Positions 30,950 through 47,945 of a DNA stretch of 64,000 bases are shown here, one piece after another. Source of the stretch: Desmodus rotundus (lineage: Eukaryota; Chordata; Mammalia; Chiroptera; Phyllostomidae); the NCBI RefSeq assembly GCF_022682495.2, contig NC_071398.1, positions 95,197,705 to 95,261,704 of the forward strand. Reading direction: 5' to 3'. The stretch's first letter is position 1. The number at the start of each line of letters is the position of its first letter. The notes below the pieces were generated by a model. It was not told the origin of the DNA. It saw only the letters and a program-made list of their open reading frames with translations, and searched no databases. Position numbers and translations under genes: made by a program.

Positions 30950-31370
30950 AGCATGGTCCAACAACGATGGGTGAGCAGGGCCCATTCGCCCCATTTCACA
31001 GGTGAGGGAACAGGTGCACGGAAATCAAGGAGCTCCCATGGCTAGTAAGTAGCCGAGTCCGAGCTTGAAGCAAGGTCTTCTCCTTCTAAATCCAGCGGGC
31101 CCTCCTGACTCCCTCACTCAAGTGTCCTTAATGGATAAAAGTGTCCTGCCATGTGTAACAGGAAATGAACTAGTATCTAACTTTCAAGGGCTATGTGACA
31201 GGCACTGACCGTTCCGATCGCATCAAGCGTGTGATCTAATGTCGTCCTCACAACAGCCTCTGAGGTATGCTCCATCACCCCTGTGGGCAGATGAGGAAAC
31301 TGGGCTACAGAGAGGTGAGGTGGGCTCCCCAAAGGTGCACAGCTCTTAGGAGAGCTGGGAGTCTACCAGT
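30950..31370 (+). repeat. Two adjacent MIR SINEs
   Basis: First copy about 30950-31110: CGCCCCATTTCACAGGTGAGG, then GGCTAGTAAGTAGCCGAGTCC. Second copy about 31170-31370: TGTGACAGGCACTGACCG, then GTCGTCCTCACAACAGCCTC, then GCAGATGAGGAAACTGGGC. Both are on the + strand. Confidence 0.8.
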
Positions 31371-32919
31371 TGTTCCGGCTCTGGGGTCTGTGCTGTTAGC
31401 ATTCCGTCCTGCCACTCCCCTCGGGGCCTCTCTCTACTGTCAGTAACGTGGGACCACCCACTCCAGACTTCGAATTCTCCCCCTGCCCCCCATTCTGGAA
31501 TGTGGCTGTGCACCTGTGTGGGGCAGCTATGAGCCTGTCCCTTATCGCTACACACCTGTCTGCCTGACACCTCAGGGCAGCCTCTGTGATGGCAAACCAT
31601 GGCTGATGGATTCAGAGGCCAATTCAGTCCCATAACCAGCATCCATTCCGGCTTCACTGACAGTACCTGAGCTTTCCACTTAGCATCCTGCTATTCAGGG
31701 AGTGGGTCGGTCTCAGCTGATCACTCTAAGTACTTTTTATGCCTCGTCTTATGGGAAAAAGAGCTGACACTTGGGTCCCTAAATGGCCTTTGTCCATCGG
31801 CAAACCCTCATCTTGTCCAGGGTGGGCTAAGAAGAGACTCATGTCAAACAGGTGCCTACTTGATGGGCTGGAAAAGAGTTGAGGTGTTAAAAATAGGAGA
31901 GAAAAGAGGAAAGGAAAGGGAAGGACAGCCAGTCTTCCACAAAGCCTCCTTTGATCAAGAAGCCTTCCCTGGTTGCATTTCTGCCTTATAACGTAAGCCC
32001 GTTTCATTCCTATAATCACCGCCCATAGCTTCCTGTCCTCTGGTCTCTGGTGTTTGCACAAGACTCTGAGGAGAATTTAACAGAAGTAGTATGGAAGAGA
32101 AAAAACATGGATACATTATTTATAATTTACTGCCGCCCGAAATTTCACCCAAGGTCTACTTGTCTTTTGGAGACAAGAATATAAATGAGACAACAAATGC
32201 TCCCCGCAGAGCAACCGAGCCTTGGCGAGGGGGTCCTCTGAGAGGCAGACTTCATTGTCTCTTTTAATACTCCACGAAGCAAACAAGGCGCTCGCTACCG
32301 CCTGTCCTCAGAGATGGCGAACACTGTAAAGCAGGTTGTCTTGACCTTGAGGTTAAGCGAAGACAATCATTGGCGGAGGTTCCCAGCGACGGGTAATGGG
32401 AAGTTTTCTTTATTGCCTTTGCTCCGGTCCCTGCGCTCCCACAGCCAGGCTGAGCTGCTCTCCGGGGCGTTCTCGGGAAACTCCGAGAGTCTGCACTAAC
32501 ACGGGCTTCAGTTTTGGGGGTTGTGAAAATGAATGAGGATTGGCCACCCCTGGGTTCCGGGACAGCAGACAATGGTTCGTGCAAATCCGCATAGTTACCG
32601 GTTAATAGTTATAGTACTGGTCAGGTTATCCCTTTCATCTTGGGTGACTTTTAGTAGGGGATGATTTTCAGGGAATTGGTCCCTGTCATTGAATTTACTT
32701 AGATAGAGCTGTTTGCGCTGTTCAGTAGGACAGAGATGTGCGGCCCTCTGTAGGGCGAGCGCTGAATTGTGTCAGCCAGCAATGCCATCTGCCTTTATGT
32801 CACTGCGCACGGAATGAGGCCTGGCCCGTTTTCGGTTGTGCCGTCCCATCGTTTTCAGAAAATCTGGTTTTGGTTTCCCTCCTCGCTGTCACGGAAGGGA
32901 TCACAGAATTCACGTGGCA

Positions 32920-33700
32920 TCACACATTCAGCACACACTCGCTGCGTCTCGGCCGTGGGCCGATCGCTGCGCTCAGTGCTGGGCGGGAGTGAAGAGCGAG
33001 GTCGGCCTGGCGACTGCCCTCCTGAAGCTCGCACTCGAGAACACGAGGCAGTGGGGCGCAGACAGGAGGAGGAACTGGGGTAATTTCAAGCAGTAACAAT
33101 CCATAAAATAAACAGGGTAATGAATGAAACAGGGCCAGAGGAATGGAATAGGATGGCTCCTCCAGGAGGAAGGTTTTCCTGACTGTCTCTTGCCACCTGC
33201 TTCCCCCAACCCCAGGCCCTGGCCTCAGCTAGGGTGCTGAGGAAAGGCCTCTCTGAGCTGAGACACTTGAGCCAGGATGTAAAAGATGAGAGAGGAGCAG
33301 ACACAGAAGGGCATTCGGGCCTGGGGAAGCGTAATGACCGCATGCAGAGGGAGGAGTAAGTTTGGCACGGTCAGAAGTTTTGAGGAAAGTCCGCAAGAAA
33401 GGGAAGGGAGTACAAAGCTGAGCCAGGGCATGGTAGACAGGCCATGGTGAGGATTTTGGATTTTATTTTAATTAAAAGAAGCCATTTCAGCTGGAACCAT
33501 TGCTTTGGAGAAGCCATTGGAAGCTCATTGGCAGGTGAGAGATGCAGGTCATGTTCTAAAAAGATCACTCTGGAGTGATCTTAAAACTGGGAGAATGGAA
33601 GCAAGGAGGGCCAGAGTGGCAGGGAGAGACCAGGTTGGTGGCATTACTATGGCCCAGCCCTCTCCTGGCCCCAGAGAGAGGCCAGGCCGGCAGCTGCCAG
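32920..33700 (+). repeat. Old mammalian interspersed repeat, longer copy, family not assigned
   Basis: Phrases in order: GGAAAGGCCTCTCTGAGCTG, AGAAGGGCATTCGGGCC, GGTGAGGATTTTGGATTTTA, AAAAGATCACTCTGGAG, GAGAATGGAAGCAAGG. They match a widespread mammalian repeat I know but cannot name, and they parallel the copy at 7040-7480. Confidence 0.6.
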
Positions 33701-33899
33701 TCTGTGATCAACTAGCGGGCCGCGGAATTGGGTCTCCTGACCTAAGGGAAGCCAAGGCCAGTGTGGTCGATTACGTCAGACTGGGTCTGTGCTGTTAGGG
33801 TGCCTGCAGCTGACCTTCAAAGGGCTGACCTGGGAGCGCGGTGGGCCAATGGCAGGGTGTCTGCAAAGCCTGCGGACCTTCCTCGGCCACTCCGCTGGC

Positions 33900-34650
33900 G
33901 ACGACGTCCAAGCCGTCTATGACGCAGTTGATTCTCTGTTCCCATCGCCTCCTCAAAGTCTGTTGCCACCTCTCCTCTTGGATTCCCACGACTACCATCT
34001 CCTAAATGAGTCGCACCTCCAGTCTCACCCCCGGCTGACTCATTCTCCACACCGCAGTGAGGACAGGCCTTCTAAAAACTGCAGCTTGAGCCCACCCTCA
34101 GATGCTTCAGCTTGTTGCCTTCAGGATAAAGTCCAGCTCTTTAAGTGGGCACGATCCCGTCCCACCTACCTCCCCACGGCTCTCCCTCATCCACACAACC
34201 CATCTCTCACTGGCTCCTGGCCAGCCCTGCCGTTTCCCCAAAAAGGCTGTGCTTTTCCATTGACCTGAAACACCCGCCCCCACCACTGTGTGGCTTACTT
34301 CTGCATCAGCTCCTAAAAGAAGAAGCCTTTTCTGATTAGCATCTGCAAATCCCTACCCCATCCCTGGTCTCCCTGCCCCCCACTCAACCGGCCCTCAGCA
34401 GCCCCAGGCTCTCCTCACACTAGCAGGCTTCCATGTTTTGACAGCTCCTTGTGTTTCTCTCTCTTCAAAAACGCAGAGAATTTAGGGTTATATTTGTCTG
34501 TGCCGCCCACCAGAGTGTAAGCAACCTAAAAGAGTATATTCATTCCCACCTCTTTCTTAGCCCAATATTTAGAACCCAACAGACACTTCCTATGTGTTTG
34601 TTGAATGAATACATAAAAGAATAAATAGGTAAATGAATTAGAAGATGCTG
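33900..34650 (+). repeat. L2 LINE 3' end
   Basis: TTGCCTTCAGGATAAAGTCC, then AGTGGGCACGATCCCGTCC, then TCTGTGCCGCCCACCAGAGTG, then ACACTTCCTATGTGTTTGTTG followed by GAATGAATAC-type tail repeats. This is the standard L2 3' end order, on the + strand. Confidence 0.85.
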
Positions 34651-35663
34651 TCAAGGTGGCTACAGTGGTAGGTTTGACGGCCCACGTGAGCCAAACAGGT
34701 AACTTTGCCCTCCCCACAAACCTGCCAACCACAAACCCACTTCTGGGAAAACAAGTCAGAGTTTTGGAGGCCACAGGTGTCCACCGGCACTTCTGCGGAG
34801 TAGCACACCTGGCTGCCCTGAGTGTGCTCCCAGGGACAAGTGCCACCATCTCGGCTCTGGTCCTAGCGCTGAGGCTGTAAGGGTGGGCCGTGGACAGACT
34901 CCCCAAAGCCACTAACTCGGGCCATTATAAAGACTGTGCCCAGGAACACAGCATGAGGCAGGGGCAAGGCAGGGATGGAAAAGGTCTCTTCCCTCGCTCC
35001 CAGCGGCTGGCAGCCCTCTGATTCCAGAGTCACGTAGCTCCACTCACTCCCCTCGGCTCTCAGCCTTCAGATCGCCAACACAAACCAATTTCTGAGCAAT
35101 TCTTCCGGAAAGTGCCCCGGTCCTATTGATCCCACAATTACACCTAGAAACACTTTAACCAGGAGACATTCAGTGTCCCAGTCACTTGGCAATGCTCTCC
35201 TCTTAAGTTGGTAATCAACACAGCCTGTGCTTAAGGAAAAAAAAAAAGTCTCTTCGTGGGCCAGGCCACAGCTATCGCACCAACGGGAAGAAAAGCTTCC
35301 AGTGTTGCTCTGGGCCCTGAAATTTCTGCCTTGGGAAAAATCCTGGCACGACCTGTGTTAGGGTTAAACGTGAGTTTCTGATGCGCCAGATGGCAGGGCA
35401 TCCAGAGACCCAGGGGTGCCTGAATCCACCCGGATGTCTCCCTAAAAACGTCTGAACCCACAGCATGCACGCGGTGAACACAGCGGGACAGGAATCGGGG
35501 TCGTCTTCATTATCAGCTAAGCCAAAGTCCAGCGGCCGCCAAGGCAGAACCTCAGGGTAAAAACAGGCACCCCAGGCTTCAGCTCAAAGCTTGAGAGGCT
35601 CTTGTTTCCTCTTTCCCAGAGCCCCCAATCTAAATCTTGGGAGCTGCCCACTCAAGACATACC

Positions 35664-35745
35664 TATGGGAGAGAGAGAGATGGAAGGGAAAGGAGAGAAG
35701 GAAAGAAATGGAAAGGAAAGGAGGGAGAGAGGGACAGAGAGACTC
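35664..35745. repeat. Purine-rich tract (GA/GGAAA)
   Basis: An almost pure AG stretch including GAGAGAGAGA and repeated GGAAAGG. It is simple sequence that runs into the first copy of the 54-bp direct repeat. Confidence 0.85.
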
Positions 35746-35785
35746 GGTCTACTTATCCACACAGCCCTAGGGGTCTAGGCAGAGA
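35732..35785 (+). repeat. 54-bp exact direct repeat, copy 1
   Basis: Identical over 54 bases to 36329-36382. The repeat begins GGACAGAGAGACTCGG and ends GGTCTAGGCAGAGA. Confidence 0.95.
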
Positions 35786-35894
35786 GAACCGACTACCAGG
35801 CCCCTCAGGGGTACAGTCTCACTCGCCAATGCCACTCCTTGGCCTCTCTGAGGAGAGAGAACTATACCAGAGGAAGAGTGGCATTCAAGTCCAG

Positions 35895-36030
35895 GAGGCT
35901 TCAGGCTCACCTGAGGAGCCTGGGTGAGCTCCTGAACCGGAGGCCCACCCCTGACACTCTCATTCAGCAGCTCTGGCACAGAGCCAGGAATCTGAATTCG
36001 AATAAAGGCCCCAGTTTGGGAACAATTAAC
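35895..36030 (+). repeat. Possible MER5A-like hAT fragment
   Basis: CACCTGAGGAGCCTGGG followed by CAGGAATCTGAATTCG resembles the MER5A arrangement. It is short and diverged, so the call is weak. Confidence 0.35.
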
Positions 36031-36328
36031 GAGCCTCTGATTCCTCTCATCAGGTGAAAAGGAATCATAACTTGATTAAGGAGGTGACCCCTTTGGCAGC
36101 CTTGCAGGCCAGAGGGGTTGGATTGAAGGGATTTCGTGACAAATGTGTCTTCTCCCAGCTCCCAAGAGGCAGACACCCCAGGCCACTGCTCCTGACATTC
36201 TGCACAAACAAAATGCTCGCTGGCTGGCTGTCCAGCAGGGCCACTGACTCAATTACAGTAAAGGGCATCTCTGAGCAACCAGGTGGGCTCGCAATTTGTC
36301 GCAGGTGAGGCGAGTGCACCCAGCAACC

Positions 36329-36382
36329 GGACAGAGAGACTCGGTCTACTTATCCACACAGCCCTAGGGGTCTAGGCAGAGA
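36329..36382 (+). repeat. 54-bp exact direct repeat, copy 2
   Basis: Identical to 35732-35785, offset by 597 bases, same orientation. The flanks of the two copies differ. Confidence 0.95.
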
Positions 36383-37379
36383 CACCAGCCCCTCACACAT
36401 CCGCTGAGCGCCTCCCCCAGCCAGCGCCACGCAGGGCCCTTCCCCTCACGTGGAGCAGCCTAGGACCTTCCTCCCACTCAGCTTGGACCACACTTCACTC
36501 CTGAGTCGATTGTGTTCTCATTTTCTGACTTTAAAAATAAAAAAGGGAATTCTCCTTTTATATGACAGTCCTTCACATATTTAAGAACTTGTCTTCTCCA
36601 GGGCCAGTCATCTCAGGTTATTATATTCGTTTCTGGTCATCTGCCTTTAAGGCAACTGATGCATTTGAACCTTTTTAAAAGTATTTACAACTGTTAAATA
36701 ATCTACATGACTGATGTGAAGGAGCCTGTATAAGATCACGGATTCACTTACTCTGAGGTTTGGTTTAGTTTCATGTGTGTGTTTGTATGAGGTTGCCATT
36801 TTAACACACGCGTTGGGTGTTGGGAAGAAATCTGGGGTTCTGGCTCCTTTAAGAAGCTAAGCTGATCCAGGAGAAGGGGCTGTTGGTGCATAAGGTAGAA
36901 GTGAGCTGAAGACCAAGCACGTTCAGGGCTGCATTTTGAAAATGAGAAATACAGGCTATGAGAGAAGGCTGGTTGCCCCACAGAAAAGGTGGAGAATGAT
37001 CTGGGAAAATGGGAAATAATCACGGTGTCCCCAGGCAACAGGGAGAGAGGAAGGAGCTCCCTGGCAGCTGTCCCCGAAATATAATTGTGACCTGTAGGCA
37101 CGGGGGGGACGGTGAACACTAATGAGCTGTAGGACAAGAGCATTTCTGCAGCTATTCAGAAAATCGGCTTCCCGTTTGGGGGTAAAGATATTTAATTTGA
37201 ATGTAGGACTTTTTTTTAGGTCAGTTTGGCCTTTGGGGCTTTATGTGCTTACAGTTTAGACACAGACATTAATTCGTCCTCTGCCGCGTGGACCGAGGTA
37301 GACCCAGCCAACTGCCCCGTGTTCCGTGCTCTCTCTCAGCAGAGTGCACGGAGCACTTGACCCGAAGTTGGAAACTCAA

Positions 37380-37550
37380 GTTCATGTGACAGAGGACGTC
37401 ATGTGATCTTTCTGAGTGCAGTCTTTCTGTCTGTAAAATAAGCTTTTAATTCATAACAATCTGCCTTCCTCTCAAGTTTCTTGCAAGGATTAAGTGAAGA
37501 TAAAGATGCATTTTGTCAAGCACAAGTTCTGTAGAAATACAGTTATTCCC
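37380..37550 (-). repeat. MIR-like fragment
   Basis: TGTGATCTTTCTGAGTGCAG, then TTTCTGTCTGTAAAATAAGC, then CAAGGATTAAGTGAAGATAA resemble an antisense MIR. Confidence 0.6.
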
Positions 37551-38464
37551 TGGTGTGGCCATGCCTGAAGTAGGCCGCACCTTTGTTCCAAACCACCTTC
37601 AATGGGAGCCACCCTTGACCCTGGCGTGGCAGAGCTGAAGGACAGTCCTGGGCTTGGGGGCATTAACTCATCTCCAAAGGGGCCTGTGGAAGGTCGATGG
37701 AACCCAAACGACCTCTCCCCAACACAGGATGCTTCGCTGCTGGTCCGTCTCAGGTGTTCACATGACCTGGGCCTTCAGTGATATTGTTCCGTCTCCCTCC
37801 TTGTGTGGCATCATGCTGTCATTTGCACTGACCCGCCGGGGGCTGGCCGTCACACCCTGCAGTACACGGGACACTGCAGTGACTGGCCGGTGAGGTCCAT
37901 ACTTCACCCCTTCCTGCCTCTGCTCTGCAGGCCACGGCGGCAGAAGCTCATCAGCCACACCATTCTATTTTCCGGGCGCCCCCCAATCACAGTTGCTCAC
38001 TCTCAAGCCCCGCCTTTTGCTCGCTCTATCAGTGCCTGCAGTCCACAGAGCCCCCCCGCTGGGATCTCTGCTCCTCTGCCTGCCTGCTAAGCATTAAAAT
38101 GTGCCCCGAAGCTAAACTCTTCAAGACACATGATTTAAGCTTCGCTTTCAGCTAATTAGATACTGTTGTACAAATTGGGCTGTTCTTGCTGAAAGAGGAG
38201 CAGCCATTCATTCCCCCTGCCCTCTCTTTAAACTCCCACTGAACTGTAAAGCACGGACGTTTGACTGTTTAGTCCGATCAGGAGATTACTTTGCACGAGG
38301 AATAGATACCAGTCTTCTTGCTCATGCTGAGCGCATCTGGGCATCCTTGCATGGCCGCTGTGAGGAGGGCCGCGATCTGTGCTTCCGTGCCTCCCATCCT
38401 TCGGAACGGTGGCCGTACAGTGATGCATTGTGGGCCTGCCCATCATCATCCTGTGAGTGACAGT

Positions 38465-38665
38465 CACTAACTGCACTGACACATCTGCACCTTTGGGGGG
38501 AGGGGTATTTTCATTATCGCCACTTTATTGATGAGAAAATTGATGCCCAGGGAAGCCATACCATTGGCCTGAGCTTGACCAGGTAAGTGGAAGAGGCAGA
38601 CCTTGAACCCAGCTCTTTGGTCTTTAGATCCCAGAAGACTGTATATTGTCTGATTAATCCACATC
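38465..38665 (+). repeat. MIR SINE
   Basis: TTTTCATTATCGCCACTTTATT, then GATGAGAAAATTGATGCCCAG, then AGGTAAGTGGAAGAGGC and CCTTGAACCCAGCTCTTTGG. This is a good match to MIR block order. Confidence 0.8.
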
Positions 38666-38775
38666 AGCTGCACGGGGGCTGGGAGGGGGGATGCAGGGGG
38701 AGGCAGGGTCCCCGCACTCTGTGGGAGGTCCAGAGTGGATGTCTCACAGCTCCTTGTGAGGTACCACGAGACCCT

Positions 38776-38974
38776 CAGGAGTGTCCAAACTGCAGCCCAC
38801 AGGCCGCATGCAGCCCAGCATGGCTGTGAATTCGGACCAACACAAAAGCGTACATTTACTTAAAACATGAGGTTTTTCTCGTTATTACGTGTCACAGTGT
38901 ATTTACTGTGTGGCCCAAGACAACTCTTCTTCTTCCAGTGCAGCCCAGAGACTCCAAAAGGTTGCACACCCCTG
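38776..38974 (+). mobile_element. Non-autonomous hAT-type miniature element
   Basis: It starts CAGGAGTGTCCAAACTGCAG and ends GGTTGCACACCCCTG, whose reverse complement CAGGGGTGTGCAACC mirrors the start, so it has inverted ends of the hAT type. The interior (GGCCGCATGCAGCCCAGCATG, then GTGTGGCCCAAGACAACTC) matches a mammalian non-autonomous hAT repeat I recognise. I see no exact 8-bp target-site duplication. It ends 76 bases before the fibrinogen-like exon at 39051. Confidence 0.8.
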
Positions 38975-39050
38975 CCCCTTCTCCGGTTCAAGGGGCTACA
39001 CCTAGTGGGAGAAAGGACCCTTTCTGGAAATCGCCTCTGTTCTTCTGCAG

Positions 39051-39202
39051 GGGGCCGGGTGTTCCCACACCCTCAGGACTGTGCCCAGCACTTGATGAAT
39101 GGCGACACGCTGAGTGGGGTTTACACCATCTTCCTCCATGGAGAGCTCGGCCAGAAGCTGCAGGTGTACTGCGACATGGCCACGGATGGCGGCGGCTGGA
39201 TT
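39051..39202 (+). CDS. TNR: Tenascin-R exon: start of fibrinogen-like globe
   Basis: A 152-base exon, phase 1 in and phase 0 out, about residues 1128-1178: (G)[17 protein letters not shown] to GGGWI. It carries the first two domain cysteines (DCAQHL and [12 protein letters not shown]) and the conserved GGGW motif. The acceptor TGTTCTTCTGCAG is strong and the donor is GATT/GTGAGT. The fibrinogen-like globe is the C-terminal domain of all tenascins and contributes to cell and receptor binding. Confidence 0.97.
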
Positions 39203-40481
39203 GTGAGTGAGCGCACTGCTCTCCGCACACGCAGACTTCCTGGCATTCTGGTCCACCTGGCTCAGCGCCAGGGGACCCCAGCTTCACCATCCTCTGCCCT
39301 ACCCCTCGCCTACCCCCGCATGTCCCTCCTAAGGGCTCTTCATGTCCCTCAGGGCTTCTCAGCAGCCCGATTGTAGGTTTTGGTCGGGCAGAGAGAGGAA
39401 TAACAAATCGAGGCTGCCACGGCCTGGCCCAGGGAGGGGGTTCCTTCTGCGCTGGCAGGTGTTCATGCAGCGACAGGGACCAGTGGCTCAGGCAGGCCTG
39501 GGTCTTGCCTGCTGGGGACTGTAGCTCCAATGAATAAACAGGAGCTGAGGCTCTGTGAGATCATTAGGACCTTCCTACTGGACGATTACCTATGGGGGAC
39601 TGAACGTGGGTAGTCACCTCTAGTTACAAAGGCCACCCTTGTCCCCGTCCTTCTCTGGCCTCTCTGGTTCTTCCCCAGAATGTCACAGCCTGCAGGGGGC
39701 ACCAACTGCTAGGAAAAGAGAGACACCACTTCCTGCGAGTATCCTCTTCTATGTCTGACCATTCAGGACAGAGAACAGAGAAGGGTGGCCTCACAATTGT
39801 CCCCACCCATCAAAGCAGCCCGACAGGAGGGTTCCTGCAGCCTGGCCCGAATTTGGTCCGGCACTAGCTGGGTGGGTGCAGATGGAAACCAGGTTTTGAA
39901 TGGAGGGAAATGGTGCTGGTGTTCATAACATCTAGCCTTGGGAGACATTTCGTTTTTTGTTTCTGAGGCATTTGTGCCTCCTTTGTAAAGCATAATTGGG
40001 AAATTGAAGCCGAGGCGGAAGTAGTGGAGGTTAGATGAAATTAGCACCTAAACAGCTCGGAAAATGAATGACATGCAGTTGCTTTGCCTGCGTTGGGATG
40101 ATGACAGGGACTGGCTGATTTGAAGTTGGTCCTGCTCTTTGGGTGAGAAATGCTTTCTGCTGCACTCTCTGGTGCAAAAAGAATCTGAGAGCCAAGCCGA
40201 TTTTCCCTATTTGGGGGCTCCATGTGTCCTTGAATCTGTTCTACAGTGCAGGGGTGTAAGTGAGTGTCAACATCCCACCCAGGCCTGCTTGTCAGGGCCT
40301 CCGTACCTCGAGAGAGGTGCTGGGGGTCTCCTACGAACATGGCTCTGCGAATACCCAGCTCTGCATGCAATGTTCCTTATCTGAGCATCTCTGCCCTCGC
40401 AGATAGAAAACTCAGCGACAGCAAGTTTACTCTCGAGAGTTCCTTCCTCTGCGTCCCATTATTTTCCCCGTCTCTTGGCAG
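39203..40481. other. TNR: TNR intron in fibrinogen-like domain (1)
   Basis: A 1.3-kb phase-0 intron. I see no repeat I can name with confidence. Acceptor CGTCTCTTGGCAG. Confidence 0.75.
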
Positions 40482-40578
40482 GTGTTCCAGAGACGGCAGA
40501 ATGGCCAAACTGATTTCTTCCGGAAGTGGGCAGAGTACCAAGTTGGCTTCGGGAACCTGGAGGATGAGTTTTGGCTGG
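40482..40578 (+). CDS. TNR: Tenascin-R exon: fibrinogen-like globe, part 2
   Basis: A 97-base exon, phase 0 in and phase 1 out, about residues 1179-1211: [16 protein letters not shown] to EDEFWLG. The FQRRQNG and EFWLG blocks are hallmarks of fibrinogen-related domains. The donor CTGG/GTAACG is the weakest in this part of the gene. Confidence 0.97.
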
Positions 40579-45832
<5,254 letters not shown>

Positions 45833-45952
45833 GGCATCAACTGGTACCACTGGAAAGGCCACGAGTTCTCCATCCCCTTCGTGGAAATGAAGACACGCCC
45901 CTACAACCCCCGTCCTGTGGTGGGGCGGAAACGGCGGTCCTTGCACTTCTGA
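45833..45952 (+). CDS. TNR: Tenascin-R terminal coding exon with stop
   Basis: The last 39 codons plus TGA (45950-45952): [19 protein letters not shown] and a tail ending [24 protein letters not shown] closes the fibrinogen-like fold. The short basic tail (RKRR) is a tenascin-R feature as I remember it. It enters in phase 0. No downstream coding exon is expected; the exon continues as 3' UTR. Confidence 0.97.
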   Translation, partial: GINWYHWKGHEFSIPFVEMKTRPYNPRPVVGRKRRSLHF

Positions 45953-47824
45953 GCCGTGGGTGGCCGCCAGCCAACTGACCTTTCCTGTCCTTTGTTTGTA
46001 TTTTATAATATGACGCCAGGGGTGGGGGGTCATAGTACTGTGCTTCGCAACATATTATGAGTGTCTGGAGGAAGCAGGGGCAGCAGGAACCAGCTGAGAA
46101 TTAGCTGCCCGTGGTTCCTGCTGCCCTCGGGCAGACCCTCAGTCCATCCTCCCTCCTACCGGGCCAACCTTGACCTTCCCCTCTCGTCCCACCCAGGAGG
46201 AAAGGGAGGAGTTTTCTTCAAAGACCAATTCAAAGGCAAGTCTTGGAGTCCGGTGGCTATGGGGACAGGCACGTGCCTTCTCTTCTTGCCTTCCTTCCGA
46301 GACGCCCTTCACGCCCACATGTGTGTTTCTGGTCACTGCCTTCGATGGCCAGGTCCTCACGCCAGCCCAAGGGGGAAGCCTCAGCAGGAGAGCTTGGCAA
46401 GCGACTCCCCTGAGCAGGAAGCAGTTTGACCTCCTCCCGCCCCACCAACCCAAGATCTCTTTCACGGGCCAAAGATTCTCATCTCCCGTCCCTTCCTGCA
46501 CCTGCTCCTATTGTACCCTGAGACCCCCCTCAGCCCGCAGGCCCAGCTGCTGCTTTGGGCCACGGCGCCCACAGTGTTCTGTGTTCACACCCGTGCCTGG
46601 CTCAGAGCTGCACACCGTGTCCCGGTGGGGCCCAAGTCACCGCCCACCCTCTTTGGGAGTGGGGCGGGGGTGGTTGTGGTTTTCAGCACTTTGGGGCCAA
46701 GCCTTGAGGAAAGGACCAAAGAAGGAGAATTCAGGGCACCTGCCAATGAGATTCGAGGTCCTGTGGGGAACCCAGGTCTCCCCTGGCTCTGATTTCTTTC
46801 TTTCCGGTCCTATGTGCCATGAGTTTTTTCTTTTTTTGAGTTGCAAATTGACTTCGATGTTTATTCAGGCTCTCCTTTGTGTGGGTGGCTTAATAAGAGT
46901 CAGACAAAGAAGTTCTATGACCAGCCAGCCATTGTCCTGACTAATAATCCCGGGGAAGAGGTGAAATTTGGGGGTTTTGTTCTTATTTTGTTCTCTTTTT
47001 GGGTCCCACGGGAAACAGGAGCAACCTCCTTAATGAGGTGAGGTCATGAGGAGCCTTTCTCCGTCTCCTTTTATTATTCTGCCTTGGAGAGGAAAAATGA
47101 AAAGCACCAGAGGAAATTGCATCCAGAAACCCAAAGGTGGACAGGGGAGGGCTGAGGGCCCACGTTCCATTTTACGAGATGTGTTGTCTTTACTGGTGTG
47201 ATTTGATTTTTAAGCCCAACAGAGCTGGAAGCTCTAGAAGCCAGGACCCTGCAACCGCTCCAAATCCGGTGTGGCTGCAGCCGTCCCTACACTGTCTGCC
47301 GAGTCCATGTCCAGTCTGCCGGCTGCCCTCACCCCGTCCATGGGGCCCGGGGCCCGCTTTCTGTGACCACACATTTAGTCTGGGTGCGGCATCCGGGTCC
47401 TTCCCCAGCCGGTCACCATGAGCCCGAGAGTAGGCAGTTTTCTCATGGAGCCCTCTGCAGCCTAACCAAGCTCTGAGAGCCAGGAGAGGACCGTCCCCCA
47501 GGCTGACCCTCACACCTGTGGTGTCATGGGAAGTCATGACATGTGTCATGCTGCCATGTGCTGTGGGCACTGTCCCTTCCCCAGGCTCCCAAGGCCTGTG
47601 CAGGGCTGTGGGGTGGATGGGACTGACGCACCCGGTGCTGAACGACAGAGGTGACATTTTTATTTCTCAGTTCACCGTGGGCTTCGAAAAAACTAGGAGA
47701 AACCTGGGAAAAACAAAAGTCCTTCCCAGAAACCTGTGAATTAAGTAAGACTTAGCTAGAGAGGGCCACCAATGAACACGGGAGGCAGGCTGCACGGGGA
47801 ACTGCACGGAGGCTAAGTTGTAGG

Positions 47825-47945
47825 CCCTCCACTGGCTGTGTGACATCAGGGAGGTCACTGCACCTCTCTGGGCCTCAGGTCCCTCACCTGTCACATGACA
47901 GATTATGGCTTCTAACTTCCCTCTCAGCTTTGACAGCCAGCAATG
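47825..47945 (-). repeat. MIR-like fragment in the 3' UTR
   Basis: CTGTGTGACATCAGGGAGGTC followed by CACCTCTCTGGGCCTCAGGTC is an antisense MIR pattern. Confidence 0.7.

Larger units (their letters stand above)
30531..39050. other. TNR: TNR intron between FNIII rod and fibrinogen-like globe
   Basis: An 8.5-kb intron between the two domain blocks. Recognised contents: MIR copies (about 30950-31110, 31170-31370, 37380-37550, 38465-38665), an L2-like piece (about 31930-32070), the unassigned repeat family (about 32920-33700), an L2 3' end (about 33900-34650), a purine tract (35664-35745), two copies of a 54-bp exact repeat, a possible MER5A-like fragment (about 35895-36030), and an hAT miniature element (38776-38974). 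No exon can be supported. Confidence 0.8.

Noticed and set aside
33561..33582. 10-bp inverted repeat AAGATCACTC / GAGTGATCTT with a 2-base loop
   Set aside because: The left arm is part of the interspersed repeat consensus, and the right arm probably arose by local change within it. There is no sign of an independent function.
46170..46940. 256-codon open frame after the TNR stop
   Set aside because: It resembles no protein I know, has low-complexity composition, overlaps other frames, and lies in the 3' UTR. GC-rich sequence gives such frames by chance.
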